A stretch of 64,000 nucleotides of DNA, taken from NCBI GenBank assembly GCA_002307185.1, contig DBTT01000021.1, positions 7,864-71,863 on the forward strand, given 5' to 3'. The notes beneath the pieces were generated by a model. The model searched no databases. It was not told the DNA's origin and saw nothing but the letters and a program-made list of their open reading frames with translations. This DNA is from Bacteroidales bacterium UBA1309. GTDB lineage: Bacteria; Bacteroidota; Bacteroidia; Bacteroidales; Dysgonomonadaceae. Position 1 is the stretch's first letter. Each line of letters starts with the position of its first letter. This document shows, in pieces, positions 34,042 to 43,038 of this stretch. A program made the translations under genes and the position numbers.

Positions 34042-35148
34042 ATGAGGGTAATCATCAGCGGAGGAGGTACGGGCGGACATATTTTTCCGGCCCTGTCGAT
34101 TGCGGAGGCGTTGAAAAAACGTTTTCCAAACGTTGAAATACTTTTTGTAGGAGCCGAAAACCGGATGGAAATGGAGAAAATTCCAGCCGCTGGCTATCCT
34201 ATAATCGGCTTGCCTGTTGCGGGCTTCGACCGTAAAAACCTGCTTCGCAACATTGACGTGTTGATCAAATTGCAGAAAAGCCTCCATTTGGCGAAGAACA
34301 CATTGAAGGACTTCCGCCCCGACATAGCGATCGGGGTAGGAGGGTATGCAAGTGGGCCAACCTTGAAGATGGCTTCCAAGCTTGGCATACCGACCCTCAT
34401 TCAGGAACAGAATTCGTATGCAGGAGTCACCAATAAATTGTTGGCAAAAAAGGCTTCCAAAATATGCGTGGCTTACGATGGAATGGAACGCTTTTTCCCG
34501 GAAGAAAAAATAGTCTTGACGGGAAATCCCGTGCGTCAAAATCTGTTGGCAAAAGTGGAAGACAAGCTGGCGGCTTATGCTTTTTTTGGATTGGATCCGG
34601 ACAAAAAAACGATACTGGTGGTCGGCGGAAGTTTGGGCGCGCGTACCATCAACAACAGCATTATGGGTGACATGGATAAATTAGCCAAGTCGGATGTTCA
34701 GGTGCTGTGGCAATCGGGCAAGATTTACCACGAAGCATTGAAGAAAAAATTGGAGGAAAAAGGCAATCCCGCAAATATCCATCTCAACGATTTCATTTCC
34801 CGGATGGATTTGGCGTATGCTGTTGCCGATTTAGTGGTTTCACGTGCCGGAGCGGGTTCTATTTCGGAGCTGTGTTTGTTGCGAAAGGCTGCGATCCTCG
34901 TGCCGTCTCCCAATGTGGCGGAAGACCATCAGACCAAAAACGCCTTGGCGTTGGTCAACAAAGAAGCGGCGATACTTGTCAAAGATGTGGAGGCTGAACA
35001 AAAATTAGCGGACGAGGCGTTGAAGGATGTGCAGGACACACGGCTTCTTGAAAAATTATCCGCACATGTCGGTAAATTGGCTTTGCCCGACTCGGCTGAA
35101 CACATTGTGGACGAAATAGTGAAAATTGTAGGGGCTAATAGGCGGTAG
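34042..35148 (+). CDS. murG: UDP-GlcNAc:lipid I N-acetylglucosaminyltransferase
   Basis: Peripheral inner-membrane enzyme that makes lipid II. The 368-aa protein has the first G-loop ISGGGTGGHIFPALSIAEAL, IGVGGYASGPTL, LIQEQNSYAGVTNKLLA and the donor-site motifs LVVGGSLGARTIN and VVSRAGAGSISELC. It follows ftsW by 15 bases. All key MurG motifs are present, so the call is secure. Confidence 0.97.
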   Translation: MRVIISGGGTGGHIFPALSIAEALKKRFPNVEILFVGAENRMEMEKIPAAGYPIIGLPVAGFDRKNLLRNIDVLIKLQKSLHLAKNTLKDFRPDIAIGVGGYASGPTLKMASKLGIPTLIQEQNSYAGVTNKLLAKKASKICVAYDGMERFFPEEKIVLTGNPVRQNLLAKVEDKLAAYAFFGLDPDKKTILVVGGSLGARTINNSIMGDMDKLAKSDVQVLWQSGKIYHEALKKKLEEKGNPANIHLNDFISRMDLAYAVADLVVSRAGAGSISELCLLRKAAILVPSPNVAEDHQTKNALALVNKEAAILVKDVEAEQKLADEALKDVQDTRLLEKLSAHVGKLALPDSAEHIVDEIVKIVGANRR

Positions 35149-35216
35149 CTTTTAGCCTGATGAGGCATTATCAAATTTACGGCTGACGGCTTAGGCCAAC
35201 GGCTAACAGGTTTATT
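35143..35216. repeat. GCTTTTAGCC / GGCTAACAGG tract in murG-murC gap
   Basis: The gap carries GGCTAATAGGCGGTAGCTTTT and ACGGCTGACGGCTTAGGCCA, of the intergenic GGCTAA/TTAGCC type seen also at 7003 and 42881. It breaks the otherwise tight spacing of the dcw cluster. Confidence 0.5.
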
Positions 35217-36581
35217 ATGGATTATAAAAATATATATTTCTTGGGGATTGGGGGGATTGGAATGAGCAATTTGGCTCGTTATTTCATTTCCCGTGGGAAA
35301 AAAGTGGCAGGTTATGACCGCACCGAAACAGTATTGACCGGCAAGTTGACGCAGGAAGGTGCTGCTATTCATTATGTGGACAATATCGAGCAAATTCCGG
35401 CCGATTTCAAAAATCCAGAAAGCACCTTGGTGGTATTTACACCGGCTGTGCCACCGGATCACAGCGAACTGAATTTTTTCCGTGACAACGGATTTCAAGT
35501 AGTGAAACGGGCGCAAGCTTTAGGCGAAATAACGAAATCGAGCAAAGCCATTTGTTGTGCCGGCACGCATGGCAAAACCACCACATCGAGCATGACGGCG
35601 CACATCTTGAAGCAATCTCATTTGGATTGCAATGCTTTTCTAGGTGGCATTCTGAAGAATTACGACAGCAATTTGCTCCTTTCCGACAAGAGTGAACTCA
35701 CAGTGGTGGAGGCGGACGAATACGACCGCTCGTTTCATTGGTTGCATCCTTATATGGCGTTGATTACGTCTGTTGATCCCGATCACCTGGATATTTACGG
35801 AACGGAAGAGGAATACCTCAAAAGCTTCGAAAAATTCACCTCCCTTATTGTGCCCGGTGGCACGTTGATTGTGAAAGAAGGCATCAAGCTGAAAACTCAG
35901 GTCAAACCGGATGTTACGATTTATACCTATTCGATGGACAAAGGCGATTTCCATGCCGAAAATATTCGCATAGGCAACGGCTCCATTGTATTTGATTTTG
36001 TGACTCCCAAACATAAAATAAAGGATATAGAACTCGGTGTGCCTGTAAAAATCAACATCGAGAATAGCGTGGGTTCGATGGCGCTGGCTTGGCTCAATGG
36101 AGCCGCAGGAGATGAATTGCGCACAGCGATGGCCACGTTTCAAGGAGCCAAACGTCGCTTTGATTTTCATATCAAGACAGATAATCTGGCGTTTATAGAC
36201 GATTATGCGCATCATCCTCAGGAGTTGGCTGCAAGCATTGAATCGGTGAAGGAGTTGTATCCGGGGAAAAAGGTGACTGGCGTTTTCCAGCCCCATTTAT
36301 ATTCCAGAACCAAAGATTTTGCTGCTGATTTTGCAAAGAGCCTGTCTATGTTGGACGAATTGATTTTGCTTGACATCTATCCAGCTCGTGAATTGCCGAT
36401 TGCAGGGGTGACCTCGCAAATCATTTTCGACAAGGTGACGATTCCCAATAAAACCCTTTGCACGAAAAGTGAGTTGTTGGATATTTTGAAAGTCAAAAAA
36501 ATTGAAGTCCTCCTCACGGTAGGTGCAGGAGACATCGACCAATTGCTGCCTCAAATAGAAGAGGCAATGTTGAAAGACTGA
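35217..36581 (+). CDS. murC: UDP-N-acetylmuramate--L-alanine ligase
   Basis: Adds the first residue (L-alanine) to UDP-MurNAc. The 454-aa product has NIYFLGIGGIGMSNLARYF, ATP loop CAGTHGKTTTSSM, VEADEYDRSF, SVDPDHLDIY, IDDYAHHPQEL and GVFQPHLYSRTKDF, the full MurC motif set. murB is not in this cluster. It is followed by ftsQ after 25 bases. Confidence 0.97.
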   Translation: MDYKNIYFLGIGGIGMSNLARYFISRGKKVAGYDRTETVLTGKLTQEGAAIHYVDNIEQIPADFKNPESTLVVFTPAVPPDHSELNFFRDNGFQVVKRAQALGEITKSSKAICCAGTHGKTTTSSMTAHILKQSHLDCNAFLGGILKNYDSNLLLSDKSELTVVEADEYDRSFHWLHPYMALITSVDPDHLDIYGTEEEYLKSFEKFTSLIVPGGTLIVKEGIKLKTQVKPDVTIYTYSMDKGDFHAENIRIGNGSIVFDFVTPKHKIKDIELGVPVKINIENSVGSMALAWLNGAAGDELRTAMATFQGAKRRFDFHIKTDNLAFIDDYAHHPQELAASIESVKELYPGKKVTGVFQPHLYSRTKDFAADFAKSLSMLDELILLDIYPARELPIAGVTSQIIFDKVTIPNKTLCTKSELLDILKVKKIEVLLTVGAGDIDQLLPQIEEAMLKD

Positions 36582-36606
36582 TTTAATCTTTAATGGTCAA
36601 TTTTCA

Positions 36607-37347
36607 ATGATAAAAAAGATTCTCATTGTCATAGGATTGTGCTTGTTGGCAGGTTACATCGTCTTTGCCATATTTTTCTTTGAGTCCAAGCCCAAGGAAA
36701 TGATATGCAGCAATTTTTCGATAGAATCGATGGACAGCACCACCATGCGGTTCATTAATGTGGATGATATTCAGAAATATGTTGATAAGAGAAATCTGAA
36801 CCCTTATGGAAAGCAGGTGAAGGAGATCAACACCGATGCAATTGAAAAAGCCATTCTGGAGAACAAGATAATTAGTAAGGCGGAAGCTTTCATCACCGAC
36901 AAAGGGGATGTTCGGGTGAAAATTCAAGCCAAGGAACCCATTCTGCGGATAATGAGTGACAACGGTGCCGATTATTACATCGATCGCGATTCAACGACCA
37001 TGCCGCTTTCTCCTCATTTTACGGCTTATTTGCCAATTGCCACAGGAAGCATCAAACAAAAGTTTGCGAGGACGGAATTATATCAGTTTGCTCTTTTTTT
37101 GCGGGATAACGAATTCTGGAATTCCCAGATAGAGCAAATTGAAGTGCTGCCAGGAAACGAAATCGTCTTGATCCCACGTGTGGGTGATCAAAAGATCTTG
37201 TTAGGGAAACTGATTAATTACGAAGAAAAGTTAAATAGGCTGCTGGTTTTCTATCAAAAAGGATTGAATAAAATCGGGTGGAACAATTATACAGTCATTA
37301 ACTTGAAATACGACAAACAGGTTGTTTGCTCGAAAGAAAAAATGTAA
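36607..37347 (+). CDS. ftsQ: Cell division protein FtsQ
   Basis: Bitopic inner-membrane divisome protein, 246 aa. One N-terminal membrane helix (about residues 4-22, ILIVIGLCLLAGYIVFAIFF) is followed by a periplasmic POTRA-like region (MRFINVDDIQKYVDKRNLNP, AFITDKGDVRVKIQAKEPILRI) and a beta region. Sequence is divergent, as usual in Bacteroidetes, but size, topology and position between murC and ftsA are diagnostic. Confidence 0.92.
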   Translation: MIKKILIVIGLCLLAGYIVFAIFFFESKPKEMICSNFSIESMDSTTMRFINVDDIQKYVDKRNLNPYGKQVKEINTDAIEKAILENKIISKAEAFITDKGDVRVKIQAKEPILRIMSDNGADYYIDRDSTTMPLSPHFTAYLPIATGSIKQKFARTELYQFALFLRDNEFWNSQIEQIEVLPGNEIVLIPRVGDQKILLGKLINYEEKLNRLLVFYQKGLNKIGWNNYTVINLKYDKQVVCSKEKM

Positions 37348-37408
37348 TTCGTGACAAACTTGGCAAAAAAATATATAAATTGCTGCGTGCAATAAAATTA
37401 AAATTATT

Positions 37409-38779
37409 ATGGAACAATCAGGTTTTATCGTAGGCATTGACATGGGCACCTCGAAAATTGTGGGTTTGCTGGCTCGCAAGAATGAACAAGGTGTGGTCAC
37501 TGTCTTGGCTTCTGAGACGATTTCTACTGACTCGTGCGTGCGTCACGGAGTAGTTTACAATATTGACGAAGCTGCTGGAAAAGTAAAAAGGCTGGTTAAT
37601 CTTCTGGAGAATAAAACGGGAAAGAAGATCGCAAAAGCTTATTTTTCGGTTGCCGGAAAATCATTGGAATCATTGGAACATACGGAAACGCTACCGCTGC
37701 TTTCAGAGACAGACATAACTGTCGGCATGATTGATAAGCTGGAGAGCAAAGCCAAAGCATATCAGCCTGATAATTTTCTAACAAATTACGGGGTGGTGGC
37801 TCCCCAATATTTTTTGGATGGAGAGCAGGTGGAAGATCCAAACGGTCGGCAAGCGTCTCTGCTGGAAGCAAAATTTCAAATAATCGTTGGTCGCCCCAAT
37901 ATAAAAAACAATATTCGTGCCGTTGCCGATAAGGCTGGAATTGATGTTGCCGGATTTATTCTTGGCCCCATCACCACTTCCGCTCTTGCCTTAACCAACG
38001 ACGACAAGATGCAAGGCTGTGCGTTGATCGATTTTGGTGCCGGAACAACCAATGTTTCCGTTTACAAGGATGGTTTGTTGAAGTTTTTCAAGGTAATTCC
38101 TTTTGGAGGAAGAACCGTCACCAAAGATATTCGTGCCATTGGTTTTATCGAGGCGGCTGCCGAAGATTACAAAACTCGTTATGGAAGAGTGGGCAAGGAT
38201 CGTAACAAACATGCAGCTGAAGATCGTGCCGATTCGGGCATTGACGTGAAAGAACTCAATAAGGTAATTCAACTACGCGTGGAGGAGATCGTGCTGAATG
38301 TACTCAATCAGATTGAGAATTCCGGTTATGCCGATAAAATTCCCGGGGGATTGATTATCACAGGTGGGGCTTCATTGCAAACCGGGTTGGAGAATTTTCT
38401 TAGTGAAAAATTCAAACTTCCCGTAAGAAAGGCATCGGCCAATAGAGTGATGATTAATAATGTTTCGGATTTGGTTCAGAATCCCGCTTATCCACATGTT
38501 CTTAGCATTTTGTTGTTCGCAAATAGCAACTGTGAAAAAGCAGAAGAACCGATAGAAATTGCAGTGGACAGATCTGAGGATGCGGTTGTGGCTGACCAAT
38601 TTGGAACGAATGATAGCCGCACTCAATCTCAGCCCAAAACAGGATATGAGGCATCCGCTAAGCAGTATGTTCAACAAGCAGCTCCCGGACAGCCGAAGCC
38701 CAAGGCTCTAAAGAAAAAGCCTTTTAACCGCTTTTTCATCGGTCTCTCTTCTCTTTTTGATGAACACAAAGAAGAATAA
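37409..38779 (+). CDS. ftsA: Cell division protein FtsA
   Basis: Actin-like ATPase that ties FtsZ filaments to the membrane, 456 aa. Motifs: FIVGIDMGTSKIVGLLA (phosphate 1), GCALIDFGAGTTNVSVYKDG (phosphate 2), GLIITGGASLQTGLENFL (adenosine). The C terminus KPKALKKKPFNRFFIGLSSLFDEHKEE is a likely amphipathic membrane-targeting helix, preceded by a low-complexity linker. ftsZ follows 41 bases downstream. Confidence 0.96.
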   Translation: MEQSGFIVGIDMGTSKIVGLLARKNEQGVVTVLASETISTDSCVRHGVVYNIDEAAGKVKRLVNLLENKTGKKIAKAYFSVAGKSLESLEHTETLPLLSETDITVGMIDKLESKAKAYQPDNFLTNYGVVAPQYFLDGEQVEDPNGRQASLLEAKFQIIVGRPNIKNNIRAVADKAGIDVAGFILGPITTSALALTNDDKMQGCALIDFGAGTTNVSVYKDGLLKFFKVIPFGGRTVTKDIRAIGFIEAAAEDYKTRYGRVGKDRNKHAAEDRADSGIDVKELNKVIQLRVEEIVLNVLNQIENSGYADKIPGGLIITGGASLQTGLENFLSEKFKLPVRKASANRVMINNVSDLVQNPAYPHVLSILLFANSNCEKAEEPIEIAVDRSEDAVVADQFGTNDSRTQSQPKTGYEASAKQYVQQAAPGQPKPKALKKKPFNRFFIGLSSLFDEHKEE

Positions 38780-38820
38780 GTGCTGGGGAGAGTTTGGCAT
38801 AATCTTAAAAATTATTTCTT

Positions 38821-40122
38821 ATGAACGACGACATATTAGATTTTCAGTTTCCAAAAGCAACGCAGACAATAATCAAGGTAATTGGAGTGGGAGGAGGTGG
38901 CGGCAATGCTGTCAACCACATGTTTAACGAAGGAATACACGATGTTTCATTCGCCCTGTGCAACACCGACAACCAGGCATTGGGTGCTTCCCCAATAGCT
39001 TGTCGTGTACAGTTGGGCAGAACAACCACCGAAGGCCTTGGCGCGGGAAACCGTCCCGACGTTGCACGTGCTGCCGCTGAAGAAAGTTCGGAAGATATCA
39101 AGAAGCTATTGAGCGACGGCACCAAAATGGTGTTCATCACGGCCGGTATGGGAGGTGGAACCGGAACGGGCGCTGCCCCTGTGGTGGCGGGCATCGCCAA
39201 GTCGATGGGAATACTGACGGTTGGGATTGTTACCATTCCCTTCGTCTTTGAAGGAAGGAAAAAAATCATCCAAGCCTTGAAAGGTGTTGAGCAAATTGCT
39301 CGGAATGTGGATGCACTATTGGTGATAAACAACGAACGGCTAATCAATATCTACTCCGATTTTACCATCCCAAACGCATTTGCAAAAGCCGATGATACTT
39401 TGGCTGTTGCTGCCAAAGGAATCGCCGAGATCATCACCGTTCACGGACACATCAACCTAGACTTTGCCGATGTGCGCACGATTCTCAAAGATGGAGGTGT
39501 CGCCATCATGAGTAGTGGCTATGGTGAAGGTGAAAATCGAATTGAAGATGCTTTGAAGGATGCCCTGCACTCTCCATTGCTCAACAACAACGATGTGTTC
39601 AATGCCAAGAAAATTCTCTACAACATCTACGCAAGTTCCGACAAACCGCTTATCGTTGAAGAAATGGAAGCTGTTTCGGATTTCATGCAGCAATTTGGAG
39701 CAGAAATTGAAGTAATTTGGGGAACTGCCACCGAAGAAGATTTGGGGGAAAAAGTAAAAATCACCTTGCTTGCTACTGGATTCGGAATTTCAAGTATTCC
39801 AGGCATGGATGATCAGCGCAGTTCGCTAAGTGAAGAAGATGAAGAAGCCGAAGAGGAACGTCGCCGCTTGGAAAATCAAGAAAAAATTCGCATCGAAGAG
39901 CTTATTGAACTGCATTATGGAAAAAATGGGATAAAGCCCTTTAGCGAACCGGTGTTTTCCAAACCCAAACCCTACATTCTTTCGAATGAAGAATTGAGCG
40001 ATGACAGCATAATCGGTGTTTTGGAAGACTCGCCTGTTTTTCAACGGGAGTCAAATTTTGATCCGCGTCAGAAAAAACAATCCGGCGCAAAACAATCACC
40101 CCGAAACTTATTTGAAGACTAA
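38821..40122 (+). CDS. ftsZ: Cell division GTPase FtsZ
   Basis: Tubulin-like GTPase that forms the division ring, 433 aa. The core has IIKVIGVGGGGGNAVNHM, the tubulin signature GMGGGTGTGAAPVVAGIAK, and NNERLINIYSDF. A charged linker (EEDEEAEEERRRLENQEK) leads to a long C-terminal tail ending SPRNLFED; an internal LIELHYGKNGIKPF stretch may be the conserved partner-binding peptide. It is the last gene of the dcw cluster. Confidence 0.98.
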   Translation: MNDDILDFQFPKATQTIIKVIGVGGGGGNAVNHMFNEGIHDVSFALCNTDNQALGASPIACRVQLGRTTTEGLGAGNRPDVARAAAEESSEDIKKLLSDGTKMVFITAGMGGGTGTGAAPVVAGIAKSMGILTVGIVTIPFVFEGRKKIIQALKGVEQIARNVDALLVINNERLINIYSDFTIPNAFAKADDTLAVAAKGIAEIITVHGHINLDFADVRTILKDGGVAIMSSGYGEGENRIEDALKDALHSPLLNNNDVFNAKKILYNIYASSDKPLIVEEMEAVSDFMQQFGAEIEVIWGTATEEDLGEKVKITLLATGFGISSIPGMDDQRSSLSEEDEEAEEERRRLENQEKIRIEELIELHYGKNGIKPFSEPVFSKPKPYILSNEELSDDSIIGVLEDSPVFQRESNFDPRQKKQSGAKQSPRNLFED

Positions 40123-40190
40123 ATTTTTATAATTTTGTATAGTATAAATTGCTCAAGATTTAGGGCAAATCAATAAAGTTGATATTGAAA

Positions 40191-40640
40191 ATGGATATAT
40201 TTGATCAAGTCAGCGAAGACATCAAAAAAGCGATGCTCGCTAAAGAAAGAGTGAAATTGGATGCTCTAAGAAGCATTAAAAAGGAATTGCTGGAAGCCAA
40301 AACATCAAAAGCAGCGCATGGCGATTTGACAGATCAGGTGTCAATCACGATCATCCAAAAGATGGTGAAGCAGCGCCGAGACAGTGCAGAAATTTACACA
40401 ACTCAATCCAGGCCTGATTTGGCCGAAAAGGAATTGGAAGAGTTGGCGGTCTTAGAAGCTTATCTTCCCAAGCAACTTTCTGCCGAAGAATTGGAAGCCC
40501 AGGTGAAAGCTATTATTGAAGAAGTAGGTGCGAAATCTCCTGCCGATATGGGTAAAGTGATGGGGGTTGCTTCCAAAAAGCTTGCGGGAGTGACAAATGG
40601 AAAAGCCATTTCGGAGACAGTAAAGAGGCTTTTGAATTAG
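40191..40640 (+). CDS. GatB/YqeY domain protein
   Basis: 149-aa protein of the YqeY family, related to the tail domain of GatB that binds tRNA. The start at 40191 (MDIFDQVSEDIKKAML) is preferred to 40179. Typical features are KERVKLDALRSIKKELLEAK, an EAYLPKQLSAEELEAQV centre and GVTNGKAISETVKRLLN at the end. A TAATTTTG box (near 40130) upstream may give it its own promoter. Cellular role is not firmly known for stand-alone members. Confidence 0.88.
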   Translation: MDIFDQVSEDIKKAMLAKERVKLDALRSIKKELLEAKTSKAAHGDLTDQVSITIIQKMVKQRRDSAEIYTTQSRPDLAEKELEELAVLEAYLPKQLSAEELEAQVKAIIEEVGAKSPADMGKVMGVASKKLAGVTNGKAISETVKRLLN

Positions 40641-40688
40641 TAATTGGAGCCAATTTTTAGTGAAAATAAAACTTTTGGGACATATTGG

Positions 40689-40718
40689 TTGATTTAATGA
40701 AAAAGTTTCATATATTTG
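40689..40718 (+). promoter_or_regulatory. Orphan Bacteroidetes promoter
   Basis: TTG at 40689-40691, 19 bases, then TATATTTG at 40711-40718, a good match to the -33/-7 consensus. No protein gene follows on this strand before the terminator at 40785. Confidence 0.55.
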
Positions 40719-40724
40719 TATCCA

Positions 40725-40836
40725 CCTAAAACTAAATAAACCAAATCTTTATTTGATTCCTTAAGTTTACCTTTGAAAACATAGTTGAACCCAATCGGCA
40801 AGATTTATCTTCCAATTGGGTTCAATTTCTATTTTT
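40725..40836 (+). ncRNA. Candidate small RNA (about 110 nt) with own promoter and terminator
   Basis: The predicted transcript from about 40725 to the terminator end contains no ATG-initiated frame and lies between the ends of yqeY (+) and the nitroreductase gene (-). A second perfect -7 box, TACCTTTG, lies at 40768-40775, just before the hairpin. No known RNA family is recognised. Prediction only. Confidence 0.35.
40785..40836 (+). terminator. Terminator-like hairpin
   Basis: TTGAACCCAATCGG (40785-40798) pairs with CCAATTGGGTTCAA (40812-40825) with one mismatch, and is followed by TTTCTATTTTT. It would end yqeY or orphan small RNA transcripts. Confidence 0.7.
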
Positions 40837-40910
40837 AGATTGTCTAATGGTGTGGTCATCATTCGTTTTCATAAATTTGCATGCTTGTTTATATCATGCA
40901 GAGATTTATC

Positions 40911-41639
40911 CTAAATTTGTCTGTAAACCTGCTCGAAGGAAACCCTGAATCGTTCACCCCAAATCCCTTTGTTTCCATGACGTATCCCGCAAGGAATCAC
41001 CATGTTTATTTCTGACCCATGAGGCAAGTGGAGGATTTTCTTCACAAGCCGGCTGTCGAATCCTTCGAGCGGGCAAGTGTCGTAACCCTCGTTTGCCATC
41101 GCAATCATAAACGTCTGCGCCGCCAATCCACAACTTTTGTGAACAACAGTCCGCATATCGCTTTCTGAAAGATCCTTCACCATTGGCCTGAAAAGCCCGA
41201 TGGTTACACCGAGGGCTTTCCTGAATAGCCCGAACAGGCCGAAAAACCGGGCATAAAGAAACGGTATCACCGTGCCGTAATACAATTCCCTGTCTTTGAT
41301 GCGTTTTTGCTGACGTTCGGCAGGGCTATTTCTGGCAATGTTTCCACGTTCGAAATCCAACACTGCTTTTGCCCGTTTGCGATGTAAATCTTGGCGGACA
41401 ACGAAAACCACTATCTCCTTGGCTGTGGCTGCCGCACTTTGGGATAGACAAGCAGTTGCCATTTCGTTCAATGTTTCGGGATCGGTGATGTGGTAGAATT
41501 CCCAAAGCTGCATGTTGGAGCTAGAGGGAGCAAGTGTTGCCAGCTCCAAACAATGTTTCACTTTGTTCGTATCAATCTCTTTTTGTGGGTCGTAATCTCT
41601 CACCGAACGGCGAAAATTAAGTACTTCTTCTAAATTCAT
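40911..41639 (-). CDS. Nitroreductase-family FMN oxidoreductase
   Basis: 242-aa NAD(P)H:FMN-type oxidoreductase. The N terminus FRRSVRDYDPQKEI and ATLAPSSSNMQLWEFYHI are the usual FMN-binding opening of the family; the C-terminal part has QTFMIAMANEGYDTCPLEGFD and MVIPCGIRHG. An insert between about residues 100 and 145 (REL...FARFFGLFGLFRKALG) is rich in aromatic residues and may touch the membrane. Substrate is unknown. It is convergent with yqeY. Confidence 0.82.
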   Translation of the reverse strand: MNLEEVLNFRRSVRDYDPQKEIDTNKVKHCLELATLAPSSSNMQLWEFYHITDPETLNEMATACLSQSAAATAKEIVVFVVRQDLHRKRAKAVLDFERGNIARNSPAERQQKRIKDRELYYGTVIPFLYARFFGLFGLFRKALGVTIGLFRPMVKDLSESDMRTVVHKSCGLAAQTFMIAMANEGYDTCPLEGFDSRLVKKILHLPHGSEINMVIPCGIRHGNKGIWGERFRVSFEQVYRQI

Positions 41640-41700
41640 CCTGTTTCATCTTTATAAATATAAGGAATTTATGATTGCTGTAAAAATAGAGGCGTCGTGA

Positions 41701-42771
41701 TCAGAACCATTTTTTCCATTTCATCAGGATAAAAGTGCCTATTCCAACAATAAAAAAGCATATCCAGGCAAAAAGATATCCATGCGGCCACTCTGTTTCA
41801 GGCATAGATTTGAAATTCATCCCCCAGACTCCAACTAAAAACGTGAGCGGGATAAATAACGTGGAAACCACTGTCAACCGTTTGATAATATTATTCATAA
41901 TCAGGTTGTTGTTGTTGTAATATACATCCGAAAGGGATATTAACGATTCGTGGTACGACTCCAGATTGCCATATAACGACCGCAGCCGATCGTCGAAATT
42001 GTGGAAATAGACCAAGCCGTCGTCGTTTATCAATCCGCTTTTTGTCTCGGTCAGGTTGCTAAATTCTTCCCGTAGTGAGACGATGGAGCGTTTCATCTGG
42101 GTATAATTTATCCGCCTCTGGTGCAGCAATTGTTGTATGTCAACTGGATTTTTCCCATTGATGAGCAATTCTTCAATGTCCACCAGCTCGTTTTCCATTT
42201 GCAGGATGGTGTAGATATTGATTGCATTCACGGCATTCAGTAGGATGTAGAGCAGGAAATCGATCGGTTTGCTTCTCACTTGGAGAATATTTTCGGAAAT
42301 GGCTTTTTTAACATCCTCGAAAATCGAATCTTCGTTTTCCTGAAAGCTTATCAGGTAGTTCTCGCCCAAGGCAAATGCCAACTTTATCTCATCTAATTCT
42401 AATTTGTCAGTTAATCGAAATCCAGACACAATCACAAAAATCACTTCCCTGTAGATGGCTACCTTGATAACCTGTTGATCTGACAGCAAGTCCCTTATGT
42501 CGAATCCATGCAATCCTATGCTGCGGCAAATTTTGTTGATAAAATCCTCATCGGAAAATCCTTTTGTCAATAACCAATTGTTCTTGCCAAGTTCGAACTT
42601 ATCGTTTAAATTGCCGCCAATCTCCATTTTATAACTCAAGGAAGACGACTCGGTATATTGAATAAATTCAGTTTGCGCCGGAAAGTGCCTTTCTCCGAGG
42701 TAGGCTGGAACGGAAAGAAAATGAGGCCGGGGTTTTGGCTTCTCTTTGGAGTAAATTGTTTTTTTAGCCAT
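41701..42771 (-). CDS. corA: CorA-family magnesium/cobalt transporter
   Basis: Homopentameric divalent metal channel in the inner membrane. The start at 42771 (MAKKTIYSKEKPKPRPH) is preferred to 42813; 356 aa. A large N-terminal cytoplasmic domain is followed by a long helix and two C-terminal membrane helices; the pore motif GMN is seen in LVGVWGMNFKSMPETEWPHGY. A minus-strand -7 box TACATTTG lies at 42809-42802. The last residues ILMKWKKWF form the typical basic tail. Confidence 0.92.
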   Translation of the reverse strand: MAKKTIYSKEKPKPRPHFLSVPAYLGERHFPAQTEFIQYTESSSLSYKMEIGGNLNDKFELGKNNWLLTKGFSDEDFINKICRSIGLHGFDIRDLLSDQQVIKVAIYREVIFVIVSGFRLTDKLELDEIKLAFALGENYLISFQENEDSIFEDVKKAISENILQVRSKPIDFLLYILLNAVNAINIYTILQMENELVDIEELLINGKNPVDIQQLLHQRRINYTQMKRSIVSLREEFSNLTETKSGLINDDGLVYFHNFDDRLRSLYGNLESYHESLISLSDVYYNNNNLIMNNIIKRLTVVSTLFIPLTFLVGVWGMNFKSMPETEWPHGYLFAWICFFIVGIGTFILMKWKKWF

Positions 42772-42880
42772 AACGATTCCTTTTAATAGCAAATATCGTT
42801 TCAAATGTAGCAAGAAGATGAATGCAATGTATGTTCCGGCAAACTTTTTTATTTGTTTGTTTGGATTTTGTTTGCTGATA

Positions 42881-42912
42881 ACTGGAAGCCGTTAGCTTGA
42901 AGCTTTTAGCTA
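42881..42912. repeat. GCCGTTAGCTTGAAGCTTTTAGC tract
   Basis: Contains GCCGTTAGC and AGCTTTTAGCT, the same intergenic sequence type as at 7003 and 9285. It lies between divergent corA and the PASTA gene. Confidence 0.5.
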
Positions 42913-42994
42913 TTTATCTGATTAATTTATAGTAATTTAATAAGTGAAGCAGATAAATAATTTACAGCAAAAAGGATGCACTTCGTTTTTTTTG

Positions 42995-43002
42995 TAAATT
43001 TG
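42995..43002 (+). promoter_or_regulatory. -7 box TAAATTTG upstream of PASTA gene
   Basis: Matches TAnnTTTG; predicted start of transcription about 28 bases before the ATG at 43039. No clear -33 TTTG at standard spacing. Confidence 0.45.
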
Positions 43003-43038
43003 CACATCATTGATTATGCCTTAACAATTATTTAAAAT

